From assembly GCA_013695355.1 (NCBI GenBank), contig JACDAQ010000043.1:62001-126000 (forward strand): a stretch of DNA of 64,000 nucleotides. Reading direction: 5' to 3'. The translations under genes were made by a program, and so were the position numbers. This document shows positions 50,888 to 59,942 of this stretch, one piece after another. Position 1 is the first letter of the stretch. Every line of letters starts with the position of its first letter. Source of the stretch: Candidatus Protochlamydia sp. (GTDB taxonomy: Bacteria > Chlamydiota > Chlamydiia > Chlamydiales > Parachlamydiaceae). The notes below the pieces were generated by a model. It searched no databases. It worked only from the letters and a program-made list of their open reading frames with translations, and was not told the origin of the DNA.

Positions 50888-51487
50888 TTGAAAAAAAAAA
50901 CTCTTTTTTTAGACATCGGCGGTGTGCTCTTAACAAATGGCTGGGATACGCGATCCAGAGAGAAAGCGGCCCAGGTATTTGCACTTGATTTTAATGAGCT
51001 GAATAAAAGGCATGCCCTCACTTTTGATACTTATGAAATTGGCAAGCTTACTTTAGAGGAATACATCCAGAGGACAGTTTTCTATCAGCCCCGTTCTTTT
51101 TCATTAGAGCAATATAAGGCTTTCATGTTCGAACAATCACAGCCTTTTACAGATATGCTCGAGCTTATGAAAGATCTCAAAAAGAAAAAAAAACTTCAAA
51201 TAGCGGCTTTAAGCAATGAGGGGAGGGAGCTGATCGAGCATCGCATTGAAAAATTCAAACTAAAAGAATTTGTCGATTTTTTTGTCGTATCTTCATTTAT
51301 TCATTTGCGAAAGCCTGATCTGGATATATATAAACTAGCATTAGATTTAGCACAGGTCAAACCAGAACAGGCCGTCTACATTGATGACCGCGAAATGCTC
51401 GCAGAAATTGGCGGGTCATTGGGAATGCATGCTATTCAGCATCAAAGTTATGAAAAAACTAAAGAGCTTTTGGAAGTTCTCTTATAA
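50888..51487 (+). CDS. HAD-superfamily hydrolase (subfamily IA)
   Basis: A 199-residue protein with a TTG start behind GAGGTGA. HAD motif I is FLDIGGVLLTNG (nucleophile Asp near residue 8), motif II ALSNEG, motif III Lys in RKPDLDIYKLAL and motif IV YIDDREM. In motif I the second Asp is replaced by Gly (DxGG), as in the DxGG-type IA enzymes such as YihX relatives and epoxide hydrolase N-terminal domains, so phosphatase activity may be lowered or altered. Cap domain is the helical IA type. It is 12 bases upstream of the aldolase gene, suggesting a sugar phosphate substrate. Confidence 0.88.
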   Translation: MKKKTLFLDIGGVLLTNGWDTRSREKAAQVFALDFNELNKRHALTFDTYEIGKLTLEEYIQRTVFYQPRSFSLEQYKAFMFEQSQPFTDMLELMKDLKKKKKLQIAALSNEGRELIEHRIEKFKLKEFVDFFVVSSFIHLRKPDLDIYKLALDLAQVKPEQAVYIDDREMLAEIGGSLGMHAIQHQSYEKTKELLEVLL

Positions 51488-51499
51488 TAAGGACATTGG

Positions 51500-52558
51500 A
51501 TGGACAGCAGGAAAAAAATTGTAGATCTTTTAGGCCAGGAAGGGCAACTTCTCCTGGAACATGAATGCCATACGCTGCTCAAAAATAAGCTACATCTCCC
51601 CGGACCCGATTTTATCGATCGGGTTTATTCAATGACCGACAGGCGCCCTCCGGTACTGCGCAATCTAGCTCAGCTTTTTAATCATGGACGTCTTGGCGGA
51701 ACGGGGTATTTATCGATATTACCGGTAGACCAGGGCATTGAGCATTCAGCCGGAGCTAGTTTTGCGATCAACCCTGATTATTTTGATCCTGAAAATCTAG
51801 TGAAATTGGCTATTGAAGGGGGGTGCAATGCGATTGCATCTACGCTCGGGGCTTTAGGCTCAGTGTCACGCCGCTATGCCCACAAGATCCCTTTTATTGT
51901 GAAGCTCAACCATAACGAAATGTTGACTTACCCAAATTCCTTCGATCAATTTTACTTTGGCCAAGTCGAGCAGGCATGGGAAATGGGAGCTGTTGCGGTC
52001 GGCGCGACAATCTACTTTGGTTCCGAAGGATCCCACCGGCAGATCCAAGAGACAAGCCGGGCCTTCCAAAGAGCGCATGAACTTGGGCTTGCAACAGTAC
52101 TATGGTGCTATTTGCGCAATTCAGCTTTTAAACAGGATAAGGATTACTCATTAAGCGCCGACCTGACAGGTCAGGCCAACCATTTGGGAGTCACAATAGA
52201 AGCTGACATTATTAAACAAAAACAACCGATCAATAACGGGGGCTATAAAGCGCTTTCCAATTATGGCAAAACAAGTGAGCTTGTCTATCAAAAGCTAACC
52301 TCGGATCATCCCATTGACCTGACCCGCTACCAGGTAGCAAATTGCTACATGGGAAGGGCCGGCCTGATCAATTCAGGAGGAGAAGCAGGTAAAAATGATC
52401 TTTTTGAAGCAGTTAAAACTGCCGTAATTAATAAGAGGGCTGGGGGAACAGGCCTGATTTCGGGCAGAAAAGCTTTTCAAAGGTCAATGAAAGAGGGGAT
52501 TGAATTGCTTAACATGATCCAGGACGTTTATTTAGATAAGACAATTACAATCGCTTAG
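51500..52558 (+). CDS. fbaB: Class I fructose-bisphosphate aldolase (DhnA/FbaB type)
   Basis: A 352-residue archaeal-type class I aldolase cleaving fructose-1,6-bisphosphate in glycolysis. It has [10 protein letters not shown], the [11 protein letters not shown] strand, [13 protein letters not shown] and the Schiff-base Lys in EADIIKQK (about 238), followed by GGEAGKNDL and [13 protein letters not shown] in the phosphate-binding end. Length and motifs match the chlamydial DhnA proteins (CT215 in C. trachomatis). It is flanked tightly by the HAD hydrolase and DJ-1/PfpI genes (8-12 base gaps), so it is probably in an operon. Confidence 0.93.
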   Translation: MDSRKKIVDLLGQEGQLLLEHECHTLLKNKLHLPGPDFIDRVYSMTDRRPPVLRNLAQLFNHGRLGGTGYLSILPVDQGIEHSAGASFAINPDYFDPENLVKLAIEGGCNAIASTLGALGSVSRRYAHKIPFIVKLNHNEMLTYPNSFDQFYFGQVEQAWEMGAVAVGATIYFGSEGSHRQIQETSRAFQRAHELGLATVLWCYLRNSAFKQDKDYSLSADLTGQANHLGVTIEADIIKQKQPINNGGYKALSNYGKTSELVYQKLTSDHPIDLTRYQVANCYMGRAGLINSGGEAGKNDLFEAVKTAVINKRAGGTGLISGRKAFQRSMKEGIELLNMIQDVYLDKTITIA

Positions 52559-52566
52559 GAGATGAG

Positions 52567-53121
52567 ATGAGCCAAAAACTGTCAAATAAAAAAGTTTTGT
52601 TGCTGGTCGAAAACTTATATGATGAAATGGAGCTGAACTATCCTTTATACCGTTTAAAGGAAGAAGGGGCTGACGTGATCATTGCAGGACCAAAAGCTAA
52701 AGAAATATATAAAAGCAAGCACGGGATGCCATGCGAAGCCGAAGTCGCTTTCAAGGATATTAAGGAACATGAATATGATGCAATAATCATTCCGGGTGGA
52801 TATGCACCCGACAAACTGCGCCGCGATCCTAAAGTCTTGGAGCTTGTTCAAAAATTTAATCAGAAAGAAAAACCGATAGCTTTTATCTGCCATGCAGGAT
52901 GGGTACCCATTTCAGCTAAAGTGATAAAAGATGTCAGATGCACTTCGACCAATGCTATAAAAGATGATCTGATCAATGCCGGAGCCAAGTGGGTGGATGA
53001 ACCCGTTGTTGTCGATCGCCATTTTATTTCAAGCCGCACACCCGCTGATCTGTCCGATTTTTGCCTGGCCATCATTCAGGCATTAATCACCAGGAAGCCG
53101 AGAAAAACGGCGATGGTCTAA
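52567..53121 (+). CDS. DJ-1/PfpI family protein
   Basis: A 184-residue DJ-1/PfpI superfamily protein. The nucleophile elbow is FICHAGW with Cys about 108; the opening VLLLVENLYDEMELNYPLYRL and IIIPGGYAPDKLRRDP are typical of the PfpI/YhbO/YraA group, which includes stress proteins reported as proteases or deglycases; that last claim is disputed in the literature. The Glu that supports the Cys is in LYDEMELNYP. It is 8 bases after the aldolase stop and is followed after one base by the DUF2156 gene. Confidence 0.9.
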   Translation: MSQKLSNKKVLLLVENLYDEMELNYPLYRLKEEGADVIIAGPKAKEIYKSKHGMPCEAEVAFKDIKEHEYDAIIIPGGYAPDKLRRDPKVLELVQKFNQKEKPIAFICHAGWVPISAKVIKDVRCTSTNAIKDDLINAGAKWVDEPVVVDRHFISSRTPADLSDFCLAIIQALITRKPRKTAMV

Positions 53122-53122
53122 T

Positions 53123-54136
53123 ATGGAAGTAATTGAAACAGAAGGGGTTGAGTTGCAAACGAAATTTCCAGATTTGGTCGCGCAAGTGCGACGTTTTGGG
53201 AATTCCTGTTCTGATGCGATTTTAGATCCGCTTTCAATAATTTTTAGGACAGATTCCGTCGAAGGCTTGATCGGCTACCGCCTTGTTTCCTCTTCCGCCA
53301 TTGTTTATGGCGATCCTGTTTGTAACTGGGAAGATGTGCCAAAAATCGTTCAGGCCTTTCATTTCTACAGCAAGCAAAATGGAATTAAAAATATTATCTA
53401 TGTTTCCACTAGCGAAGACTTTGCAAAGTGGGCGTTTGAAAATCAATTTGCCAAAGCCTTCATTGAATTTGGCAGAGAAATTTACTTGGACCCTCATGAC
53501 GATCCCAAAGCTAAAACTGGAGTGCGTGCTTGCCTTGTCCGCCGAAAAGTACAGCATGCTTTAAAAGAAAATGTGTCGGTTATAGAATACATCTCTTCGA
53601 ATCCGGAGCTGGAAAAAGAAATGGAAACAGTCGGGGAAAAGTGGCTTAAAGCGCGCAAAGGAAGACAGATCCATATTTCACACGTGCATTTATTTCAAAA
53701 CCGGCCAGGCAAACGGTGGTTTTATGCTCAGCGTGGAAACAGGATCATTGGCGTTGTTGTGTTAAACCAGCTTCAAACTAAAGGAGGGTGGTTGATCAAC
53801 CATCTTATGCATACGCCTGATGCTTCCCACGGAACGCCTGAAATTTTATTGACGACAGTTTTGAATGTTTTAGCTAAAGAAGGGTGCAACTACGTTACTT
53901 TTGGAGCTGTGACTACCGGGGCATTAGGAGAGATGGCAGGATTAGGGCCCTTGGTTGAACGGGCGGTAAGAGTTTCATTTAAGGCTGTAAATAAATTTTT
54001 CAGGTTAGATGGCAAAATAAAGTTCTGGGAAAAATTTGATCCTGCTGGAAAGCCTTCTTATCTCGTTTTTGCTCATTCAAAAATAGGTCTAAGGAGTATT
54101 TGGGCATTGATGCGCGGCTTAAATGTCATTTCCTGA
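53123..54136 (+). CDS. DUF2156 (MprF C-terminal-like) acyltransferase-fold protein
   Basis: A 337-residue soluble protein matching the tandem GNAT fold of phosphatidylglycerol lysyltransferase C-terminal domains (DUF2156). Visible family marks are SSAIVYGDPVCNWEDVPKIV, the IEFGREIYLDP strand and LLTTVLNVLAKEGCNYVTFG. The membrane flippase half of MprF is missing, as in many free-standing members. These transfer an aminoacyl group from tRNA to a lipid or peptide; substrate here is unknown. It starts one base after the DJ-1 gene. It ends before a 285-base spacer that holds an imperfect hairpin (54210-54281) and the next promoter. Confidence 0.82.
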   Translation: MEVIETEGVELQTKFPDLVAQVRRFGNSCSDAILDPLSIIFRTDSVEGLIGYRLVSSSAIVYGDPVCNWEDVPKIVQAFHFYSKQNGIKNIIYVSTSEDFAKWAFENQFAKAFIEFGREIYLDPHDDPKAKTGVRACLVRRKVQHALKENVSVIEYISSNPELEKEMETVGEKWLKARKGRQIHISHVHLFQNRPGKRWFYAQRGNRIIGVVVLNQLQTKGGWLINHLMHTPDASHGTPEILLTTVLNVLAKEGCNYVTFGAVTTGALGEMAGLGPLVERAVRVSFKAVNKFFRLDGKIKFWEKFDPAGKPSYLVFAHSKIGLRSIWALMRGLNVIS

Positions 54137-54330
54137 CGCGTGCCTTTGGCCTCTTCTAATTGAGATAACAAAATTATTCAAAAATAATGCCTATCCTGCC
54201 TCTCTCGCTCCTAATCTTCTTGTCTCTTGTTTTGAAAAAGGAGTAGGCGCAACAAGCTCGCGAGCAACAAGATAGGTTAGGATTCGCTTTTTTCGAATTT
54301 TTTATTATGATTTGTAAACACAAAATTTTT

Positions 54331-54366
54331 AATTATGATATTATTAAAAGGAATCAAATCATAATT
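54331..54366. promoter_or_regulatory. Inverted repeat overlapping the puuD-like promoter
   Basis: AATTATGAT / ATCATAATT with an 18-base spacer; the right arm reaches into the -35 box of the promoter at 54365. A third related ATTATGAT lies at 54304. Likely an operator for a repressor, though AT-rich chance symmetry is possible. Confidence 0.4.
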
Positions 54367-54393
54367 GATTGTAATATTTTTTTGTGATATAAT
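54365..54393 (+). promoter_or_regulatory. Sigma-70-type promoter of the puuD-like/permease operon
   Basis: TTGATT, 17-base spacer, perfect TATAAT. The start would be near 54400, giving a 20-base leader with GAAGG before the ATG at 54422. Confidence 0.55.
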
Positions 54394-54421
54394 AAATTAA
54401 CTTTTTTAATGAAGGTTTTCA

Positions 54422-55165
54422 ATGAAGCCGATAATTGGTATTTCAGCTAGCATTTTGATGATTGAAGAGGGGAGTTTTAAAGGAAGAGAGCGTTCTTTTG
54501 TCGGGCAAGATTATGTAAAAGCTATTAGTCAGGCCGGTGGCATTCCAGTTATTTTACCTATCACTGAAGATGAAGCCATTACTGCGAGCCAGATGGATGT
54601 CATTGACGGTTTGTTGTTGACCGGGGGGTATGATATTCATCCCTTTTTTTACCAGGAAGAGCCTCGGCCCCTTCTACAAACAATCCGTCCTGAAAGGGAT
54701 TCTTTTGAAATTTTATTGGCCCGCTTGGCACATGCTCAAAAAAAACCTATTTTAGGCATTTGCAGAGGCCTGCAAATATTGAATGTTGCTTTTGGCGGCA
54801 CACTGTATCAGGACATTCAATCCCTTTCTAAAGAATCTCTTCAGCATTATCAACAAGCTGCAGGAAGCGTTTCGACGCATACAGTAGGAATCGTAGAAGG
54901 AACCCTTTTGAAAGAAATTTTCGGACTGACAGCGTTATTAACTAATAGCTTCCATCATCAAGCGGTGAAGGAGCTGGCCCCAACTTTTAAAGTATGCGGC
55001 AGGGCTAACGATGGGATAATAGAAGCGATTGAAAAAACAGACAGCCCTTATGTCATCGGTGTTCAGTGGCACCCAGAACTAATGTTTGAAAAAAGGGACG
55101 ATATTTTTACCCTTTTTCAAAGTTTTGTTCGAGCTTGCGTCGTTCCGCAGCAGGCAGTAAAATGA
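54422..55165 (+). CDS. Gamma-glutamyl hydrolase family class I amidotransferase (PuuD-like)
   Basis: A 247-residue class I glutamine-amidotransferase-like hydrolase. The nucleophile Cys is in LGICRGLQILN (about 114), the His and Glu in VQWHPELMF (about 217-219). GLLLTGGYDIHP and SFHHQAVKELAP are hallmarks of the PuuD / gamma-glutamyl-GABA hydrolase family. It would free an amine or amino acid from a gamma-glutamyl conjugate. Its last codons overlap the start of an amino-acid permease (ATGA), so uptake and hydrolysis are probably linked. A good promoter and possible operator precede it. Confidence 0.9.
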   Translation: MKPIIGISASILMIEEGSFKGRERSFVGQDYVKAISQAGGIPVILPITEDEAITASQMDVIDGLLLTGGYDIHPFFYQEEPRPLLQTIRPERDSFEILLARLAHAQKKPILGICRGLQILNVAFGGTLYQDIQSLSKESLQHYQQAAGSVSTHTVGIVEGTLLKEIFGLTALLTNSFHHQAVKELAPTFKVCGRANDGIIEAIEKTDSPYVIGVQWHPELMFEKRDDIFTLFQSFVRACVVPQQAVK

Positions 55166-56457
55166 CAACTTCAATTGAAGACAGAAAGATGGGGCTATCG
55201 AGCATCATCCTATTAGGAATCAATGCAACGATTGGTTCTGGGATATTTTTGCTCCCTGGTAAAATCGCTGAATTGTCGGGGAATTCCTTTTTGATCATTT
55301 ATGGATTTGTCACATTGTTAGTTTTAGCAATTGCGTGGTGTTTTTCTCAATGTGCGGCCTTATTCAATCGCAATGGTGGGGCTTATCTCTATGCAAAAGA
55401 AGCCTTTGGGGATTTTATAGGATTTGAGATCGGGCTGATGCGATGGGTTGTCGGCATGATCGCCTGGGGGACATTGACAGTAGGCCTGATTACTGCGGTC
55501 GGTTCATTTTGGCCTGAAGCTGCTCGGGATCCCTTAAGGAGTTTATTAATTGTCGGATTTGTGGGTGGTCTTGGCATTTTTAATTTAGCCGGAATTCAAT
55601 TTTTAAAATACATTAACAATATTGTTACAATTGCTAAAATGCTTCCTCTTTTATGCGTCGTAGCTGCTGGCTCATATTATACGCAAACAACCAATTTTGG
55701 GAAATTTGAGTTTACCCAATGGGAATGCCCAACATTTGGTTCCGCTGCTTTAATCATGTTCTATGCATTTGGAGGATTTGAAACTCTCGTTGTTGCGGCA
55801 GGAGAAATGAGGAAGCCTGAAAAAAATCTTCCTTTAGCCCTATTTGCCGTAATTTTCATTTGCTCTTTTCTTTATTTTCTTATTCAAATGATGGCTATAG
55901 GCGTTCTTGGCACTTCTGTCATCGGAAGCGAGAATCCTATCATTGATGGGGCTGCAACATTATTTGGAAACTCAGGAAAATGGCTTATCACGATCGGCAT
56001 GCTTATTTCAATGGGCGGGGTTAATTTATGCGCTTCTTTCGTGACACCCCGCAGCGCGGCGGCATTAGCTCATGATGGATTGGTTCCTCATTGGATGGCT
56101 GTCAAAAATCAGGCGGATGCTCCAATTGGTGCTATTATGGCAACAGTAGGGATCACCATAATCATTGCGCTGTCAGGAAATTTTACGCAGCTTGCTGCCA
56201 TTAGCGTTGTATCCCGTTTTGCCCAATATGGATCGACCTGCTTGGCCACACCCATCCTTTACCAAAAACAATGGAAAAATATTACAAAGCTAAGGCGATG
56301 CCTGCTGGTCTGCATTCCTATATTAGGTGTAGGGGGTTTGACGGGACTTCTCTTTGAAGCGACTGAATCTCAATTATATTGGGGGCTCGGAGGGCTTTTG
56401 CCCGGTATCCCTTTATATTTCCTTCAGAAATATTCGAAGAAGACAGCTCTTTCGTAA
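55162..56457 (+). CDS. APC-family amino acid permease
   Basis: Start at ATG 55162 in an ATGA overlap with the upstream stop. The 431-residue product has about twelve transmembrane segments. Helix 1 holds ATIGSGIFLLPG, the substrate-binding turn of amino-acid/polyamine/organocation transporters, and FYAFGGFETLVVAAGEMRKPEKNLP is the conserved helix 6-7 region. In C. trachomatis the dhnA aldolase gene is followed by an APC permease (CT215-CT216); here three genes separate the two. Substrate may be the glutamyl compound or amino acid handled by the coupled hydrolase, which is inference. Confidence 0.9.
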   Translation: MTTSIEDRKMGLSSIILLGINATIGSGIFLLPGKIAELSGNSFLIIYGFVTLLVLAIAWCFSQCAALFNRNGGAYLYAKEAFGDFIGFEIGLMRWVVGMIAWGTLTVGLITAVGSFWPEAARDPLRSLLIVGFVGGLGIFNLAGIQFLKYINNIVTIAKMLPLLCVVAAGSYYTQTTNFGKFEFTQWECPTFGSAALIMFYAFGGFETLVVAAGEMRKPEKNLPLALFAVIFICSFLYFLIQMMAIGVLGTSVIGSENPIIDGAATLFGNSGKWLITIGMLISMGGVNLCASFVTPRSAAALAHDGLVPHWMAVKNQADAPIGAIMATVGITIIIALSGNFTQLAAISVVSRFAQYGSTCLATPILYQKQWKNITKLRRCLLVCIPILGVGGLTGLLFEATESQLYWGLGGLLPGIPLYFLQKYSKKTALS

Positions 56458-56482
56458 TAATTATTTCCCTTCTCTGCGTACT

Positions 56483-56643
56483 AACCTGAGTTTGGAGTTT
56501 CTCTCCTCGAAATTAAGGAATCTCGTACCCTATCTTCGCTCTTTTCTTCAAGCATATCGATTTGATATTCTTTTCAGAACAAAAGAACAAATCCAAGGTA
56601 CGATTTCCCTCACTTTCAAGGAGATAAATTCCAAACTCAGGTT
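56483..56643. repeat. MITE-like inverted-repeat element, copy 3
   Basis: A 161-bp element starting AACCTGAGTTTGGAGTTTCT and ending ATAAATTCCAAACTCAGGTT, flanked by ACT on both sides (56480-56482 and 56644-56646). It is nearly identical to the reverse complement of 896-1059. Both strands show short open frames that merely reflect the palindrome. Confidence 0.85.
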
Positions 56644-56710
56644 ACTATGTGCTTTCTTAACAAAGAGAGCACAGAGCACGCAGAGGGGGGATTATCGCAC
56701 CTGCTTTCTT

Positions 56711-56793
56711 AGAACCTGTTGAATATCAATGTTCAGGATGCTTAGCCAAATTTAGCACACAAGTCATCCGATCGAAGATTTTAAACAGGTTCT
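56711..56793. repeat. AGAACCTG-family palindrome, longest copy
   Basis: AGAACCTGTTGAATATCAAT leads to CAGGATGCT, and the far end reads TCATCCGATCGAAGATTTT then AACAGGTTCT. This copy holds both arms found separately elsewhere (left arm at 1268, right arm at 26049 and 50509). A direct-repeat-like GAGAGCACAGAGCACGCAGAG lies just upstream at 56666-56686. Confidence 0.7.
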
Positions 56794-56809
56794 TATGCGA
56801 TGCATAGGC

Positions 56810-56968
56810 CTATTTTCTACCGCCGCGGCATTTTTTGCATCGGGCATTTTTTTCAATGCTTCTTTCAGATTTAGCAGAAAAATGTTTATCTGCAGATTCG
56901 TTGATGTTTGCAGATACAAAATTCATAGCTAACATAGAAATTCCTAATAATCCTAAAATTGCTTTCAT
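56810..56968 (-). CDS. Small exported protein with CKKC tail
   Basis: Start at ATG 56968, behind AAGGAAG; upstream codons have no ribosome site. The 52-residue product has a signal peptide (AILGLLGISMLAMNFVSA) and a 32-residue basic mature peptide ending in ARCKKCRGGRK. The CxxC pair could bind metal or form a disulfide. No relatives recognised. Directly next to the repeat cluster. Confidence 0.6.
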   Translation of the reverse strand: MKAILGLLGISMLAMNFVSANINESADKHFSAKSERSIEKNARCKKCRGGRK

Positions 56969-57225
56969 TTTCAACTTCCTTTTTTTAATGTTATTCGATT
57001 TTTCTAAGACTCTTTGTCTTGAAATAATCGAGATGGAAAAATTCATATTGACGCGATTAAGCTCACACATAACACATGGGCCGTTTCATGGGAAGATCTT
57101 ATGTTAGGAAATGAAAAAAGTCCATCTTATTGTAAATTAAAATAAATTTTGTAAATAAAAACTTTATTATTTCTTAATATTACTAGTTTATGATAATTTT
57201 TATTTAATTTATAAAGGATTCAAAA

Positions 57226-59370
57226 ATGATAGTACAAGAAAACCCAGGGCCACTCTTGCCCCTCGAAAACCATTTCCATTATAATATTCTAAAGGGCTGG
57301 AAAGCAGAGCATAATGTTGAAAAGCATCAGGGCATAGGGATATCCGGGCATTTGATCCGTAAAGTTGGACTGGTCGCTACAATCCTATTAGGAGCGCCAT
57401 TTGCATTAGCTGCAGGGATTTTAAATGGCATCATCAAGCTAAAAGAAAAATATGTCATTACCTATTCTCCAGGCAAAATACTTCCTTCAATCAGAAAAAT
57501 GAAGCAAAAGGAAGAACAGGATAAATTCAAAACCATGCAGAATGTTTTGAAAGACCATGCATTTGATTCACTGATCGGGCTCACTCCAGGGCAAGCAGCT
57601 AAACGCTTAACAGTTAATTTAAAAAGTAAATTGGAAAATAGCGGCTACTCACCTAATAAAGCATCTCGTCTTCTGTTGCGTTCGATGAGCCGAACTGATC
57701 CTTTTAATCCAATTTGGAATACTGTTTTTAAAGAAGTCATACAGTACTGTGATTTTTCAAATGAAGCAGGTATTGACGATTTTATAGATAGGATGAGCGT
57801 TTATCCTGAGCTTGCTCCACATATTAGATCTATAGATTGGCAGGCACTGATAAAAAAAGTAAATAAACATCAGATCGATCCTCAAAAAATCGACCAAGAA
57901 ATCCAAAATTTTGAAGGATTAATGGGCACTTTGCTTGCCCAGTTGCAAATGGGAAGTGGAAATGCTCCAACCGAAAATCCATTATTTATTGCTACATTAA
58001 GAAAGGCACTGAACACCCCTATTTATCAAAATATTAAGGAAGATCCTTCTGACCTGAACGTAAAACTTCTTCATCGTTTCGCAGTCGACATGTGGAACAA
58101 AGCACCTTCAATGGAAGCTTATTCGGATCTTGGCGCCAGCATAATGGACCAAATGGAAGGGCTAAACCCTAACCAGACGAAAAATGAAGTGATCCTGGCA
58201 GAGCAGCTAAAAGCTTCGCACACAAAAATGGAAAAGCTTCATTATGCGGCCCATGGTCTTTCAGGGATCCTTTATGCCATTACACATCCGTTGCAAATAC
58301 TCGGGGCCCTGGCAAGCGAAGGCGGGATTGCCCGGCATGTCCCTGGAATGTTTGGTTTGGATGCTTATGACTCCCATGGCACCCTTGCCAATAACCCTTC
58401 GTTGCAAGGCATCTCAGAAGTAAAACAGGGAGATCGGCTGCTAGGGAAAATCCATAATTGTTATGGCGGCTCGCCCACTATCGGCGATCACAAAATAGCT
58501 CCAGAATTTGAAGCTGTCTTATTGGCAGCTGAAAACAACCAATTTGCTTTACCTGTAGACAGGGACGAAAATATTCCCATGATCGTCAATTATAATAACC
58601 TTCAAAATTTGGATAAAAAGCATGGGGAGGGTCCTAGAACGCGAACAATCATGCTTTGCAATTTTAAGTATCCCCTTTCCTTTAGAGGGACAACTTTTTC
58701 CAAAGATTCTGATATGCATTTAAAGCCTACGGATGAACTTTGGCAAAATCCCGCAGATTTTGGAGCCAAATTCATGCATGAACTTGTAAGAAGCTTTAAT
58801 CCGCTTGAAAAAGGGCATGGCTTTTATTTTCATGGACCCTTAGAAAGGTGGCGCCCTGCTTTTGAAGGGGCCATCGCAACTACGACCGCCCATTTTGAAA
58901 AATTAGAGAGAGAAAACCCCGATATTTATAACAGCTTGTCTCCTAAGGAATTGCAAGGGGCATACCAGGAGCGCGTTTATTCTTTTCTTAATTCAGTCAT
59001 TGAGATGGAATCAGTTAAGTCTCTTTCAGAACGGGGAGTTAGGGATTTTATTATTATGGTGCTAACGGCTTGTAAGGAAAATATCGATCGGGGAGGAATG
59101 GAGAATATGAAGTATCTGTTCACAAGACTTCCCGAGACGCTGACACCACATGACTGGACTGCTTTGCTCATGGGTGCGATGCATAGCCGTGCGCTTTCAG
59201 CCAGGGACAGGGTCATTTTAAAATCTAGGATGCCGCAAATTCTAAACTTTATTAAGACTACAAAACCATCCGAATTTAGAGCCGAAATGGGAGATCTTTT
59301 TAATCAATTAGGTTATGGAACCACTTATGGAAATTTTGCAACCCATTTGCCACTCCCAGCTGTAGCTTAA
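57226..59370 (+). CDS. Large unknown protein with hydrophobic N-terminal segment
   Basis: A 714-residue protein, ATG preceded by AAAGGA. Residues about 45-72 (VGLVATILLGAPFALAAGIL) form one hydrophobic stretch that may be a membrane hairpin; the rest is soluble and mostly helical. Polar segments such as YNNLQNLDKKHGEG and FMHELVRSFNPLEKGHGFYF are unusual but match no enzyme I know. The size, lack of a cleavable signal and single hydrophobic region are compatible with a type III secreted or membrane-associated chlamydial protein; this is a guess. It is a single gene with a strong terminator. Confidence 0.72.
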   Translation: MIVQENPGPLLPLENHFHYNILKGWKAEHNVEKHQGIGISGHLIRKVGLVATILLGAPFALAAGILNGIIKLKEKYVITYSPGKILPSIRKMKQKEEQDKFKTMQNVLKDHAFDSLIGLTPGQAAKRLTVNLKSKLENSGYSPNKASRLLLRSMSRTDPFNPIWNTVFKEVIQYCDFSNEAGIDDFIDRMSVYPELAPHIRSIDWQALIKKVNKHQIDPQKIDQEIQNFEGLMGTLLAQLQMGSGNAPTENPLFIATLRKALNTPIYQNIKEDPSDLNVKLLHRFAVDMWNKAPSMEAYSDLGASIMDQMEGLNPNQTKNEVILAEQLKASHTKMEKLHYAAHGLSGILYAITHPLQILGALASEGGIARHVPGMFGLDAYDSHGTLANNPSLQGISEVKQGDRLLGKIHNCYGGSPTIGDHKIAPEFEAVLLAAENNQFALPVDRDENIPMIVNYNNLQNLDKKHGEGPRTRTIMLCNFKYPLSFRGTTFSKDSDMHLKPTDELWQNPADFGAKFMHELVRSFNPLEKGHGFYFHGPLERWRPAFEGAIATTTAHFEKLERENPDIYNSLSPKELQGAYQERVYSFLNSVIEMESVKSLSERGVRDFIIMVLTACKENIDRGGMENMKYLFTRLPETLTPHDWTALLMGAMHSRALSARDRVILKSRMPQILNFIKTTKPSEFRAEMGDLFNQLGYGTTYGNFATHLPLPAVA

Positions 59371-59384
59371 GTTATTCTTTGCTC

Positions 59385-59420
59385 GAGCCTGAAAAAAAAA
59401 TTTCAGGCTCTTTTCTTTTT
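59385..59420 (+). terminator. Rho-independent terminator of the 714-residue protein gene
   Basis: Perfect 10-bp stem GAGCCTGAAA / TTTCAGGCTC with an A6 loop, followed by TTTTCTTTTT. Confidence 0.92.
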
Positions 59421-59448
59421 ATTCCATTTTATTCACTTCGAATCTCGA

Positions 59449-59489
59449 CAAAAAAAAACCCTTTTTAACGCCGGGGCATTAAAAAGGGT
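59449..59489 (-). terminator. Rho-independent terminator of small exported protein gene
   Basis: On the minus strand an 11-bp stem ACCCTTTTTAA / TTAAAAAGGGT with a 10-base GC-rich loop, followed by a run of T. It lies 23 bases after the stop at 59512. Confidence 0.88.
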
Positions 59490-59511
59490 AGTAATCTAAG
59501 CAAGCTTATTT

Positions 59512-59697
59512 CTAGGCTAGCGGATATGGATTTTGTTGAATTTGTGTCTCCGTCAGGTTCTCCACAAAAATTTCTTCTTCATCTTCATCTGCTTCCTCCA
59601 TGACATTATGTATACTATAAAGATTATAGTAATCGCTAGTATAAGTAATGCCCTCAGTAAAGAATGTTATAAACAAAAAGAAAAGTGTCTTTCTCAT
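59512..59697 (-). CDS. Small acidic exported protein
   Basis: A 61-residue product with a signal peptide (TLFFLFITFFTEGITYT) and an acidic mature part with a run of Asp/Glu (EEADEDEEEIFVE). The presence of a dedicated strong terminator supports that the gene is real. The ribosome site is not well placed: AAAAGGAG lies 14 bases upstream and GGGG directly before ATG. Function unknown. Confidence 0.6.
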   Translation of the reverse strand: MRKTLFFLFITFFTEGITYTSDYYNLYSIHNVMEEADEDEEEIFVENLTETQIQQNPYPLA

Positions 59698-59942
59698 CCC
59701 CAGCTATCCTACTCCTTTTAATGGTTAAGACAAGTAATGTACCCAAAACGCAAATATTTTACAACCAAAAAATCCCTTTTTTTGGACACTATTGAATTTT
59801 TTTTTCGGTGTCAAGAACCTCTTTTTTCTAACGAGATTTTCCCTGTTTTATTTATGGGATTATATAAATATTATAGCTAAAAACTTTATTTAATTCAATA
59901 ACTAATTCATTATATTTATAATAAATAGATAAGGAAAAATTA

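Noticed and set aside
56354-56722. Open frame overlapping the end of the permease gene
   Set aside because: Its C-terminal part is the translated MITE-like element; the same peptide appears antisense at 943-1059, showing that it reflects the repeat and not a gene.
59430-59460. TTCGAATCTC as a possible tRNA T-loop
   Set aside because: No acceptor or anticodon stems can be formed around it; no tRNA or rRNA gene was found anywhere in the window.
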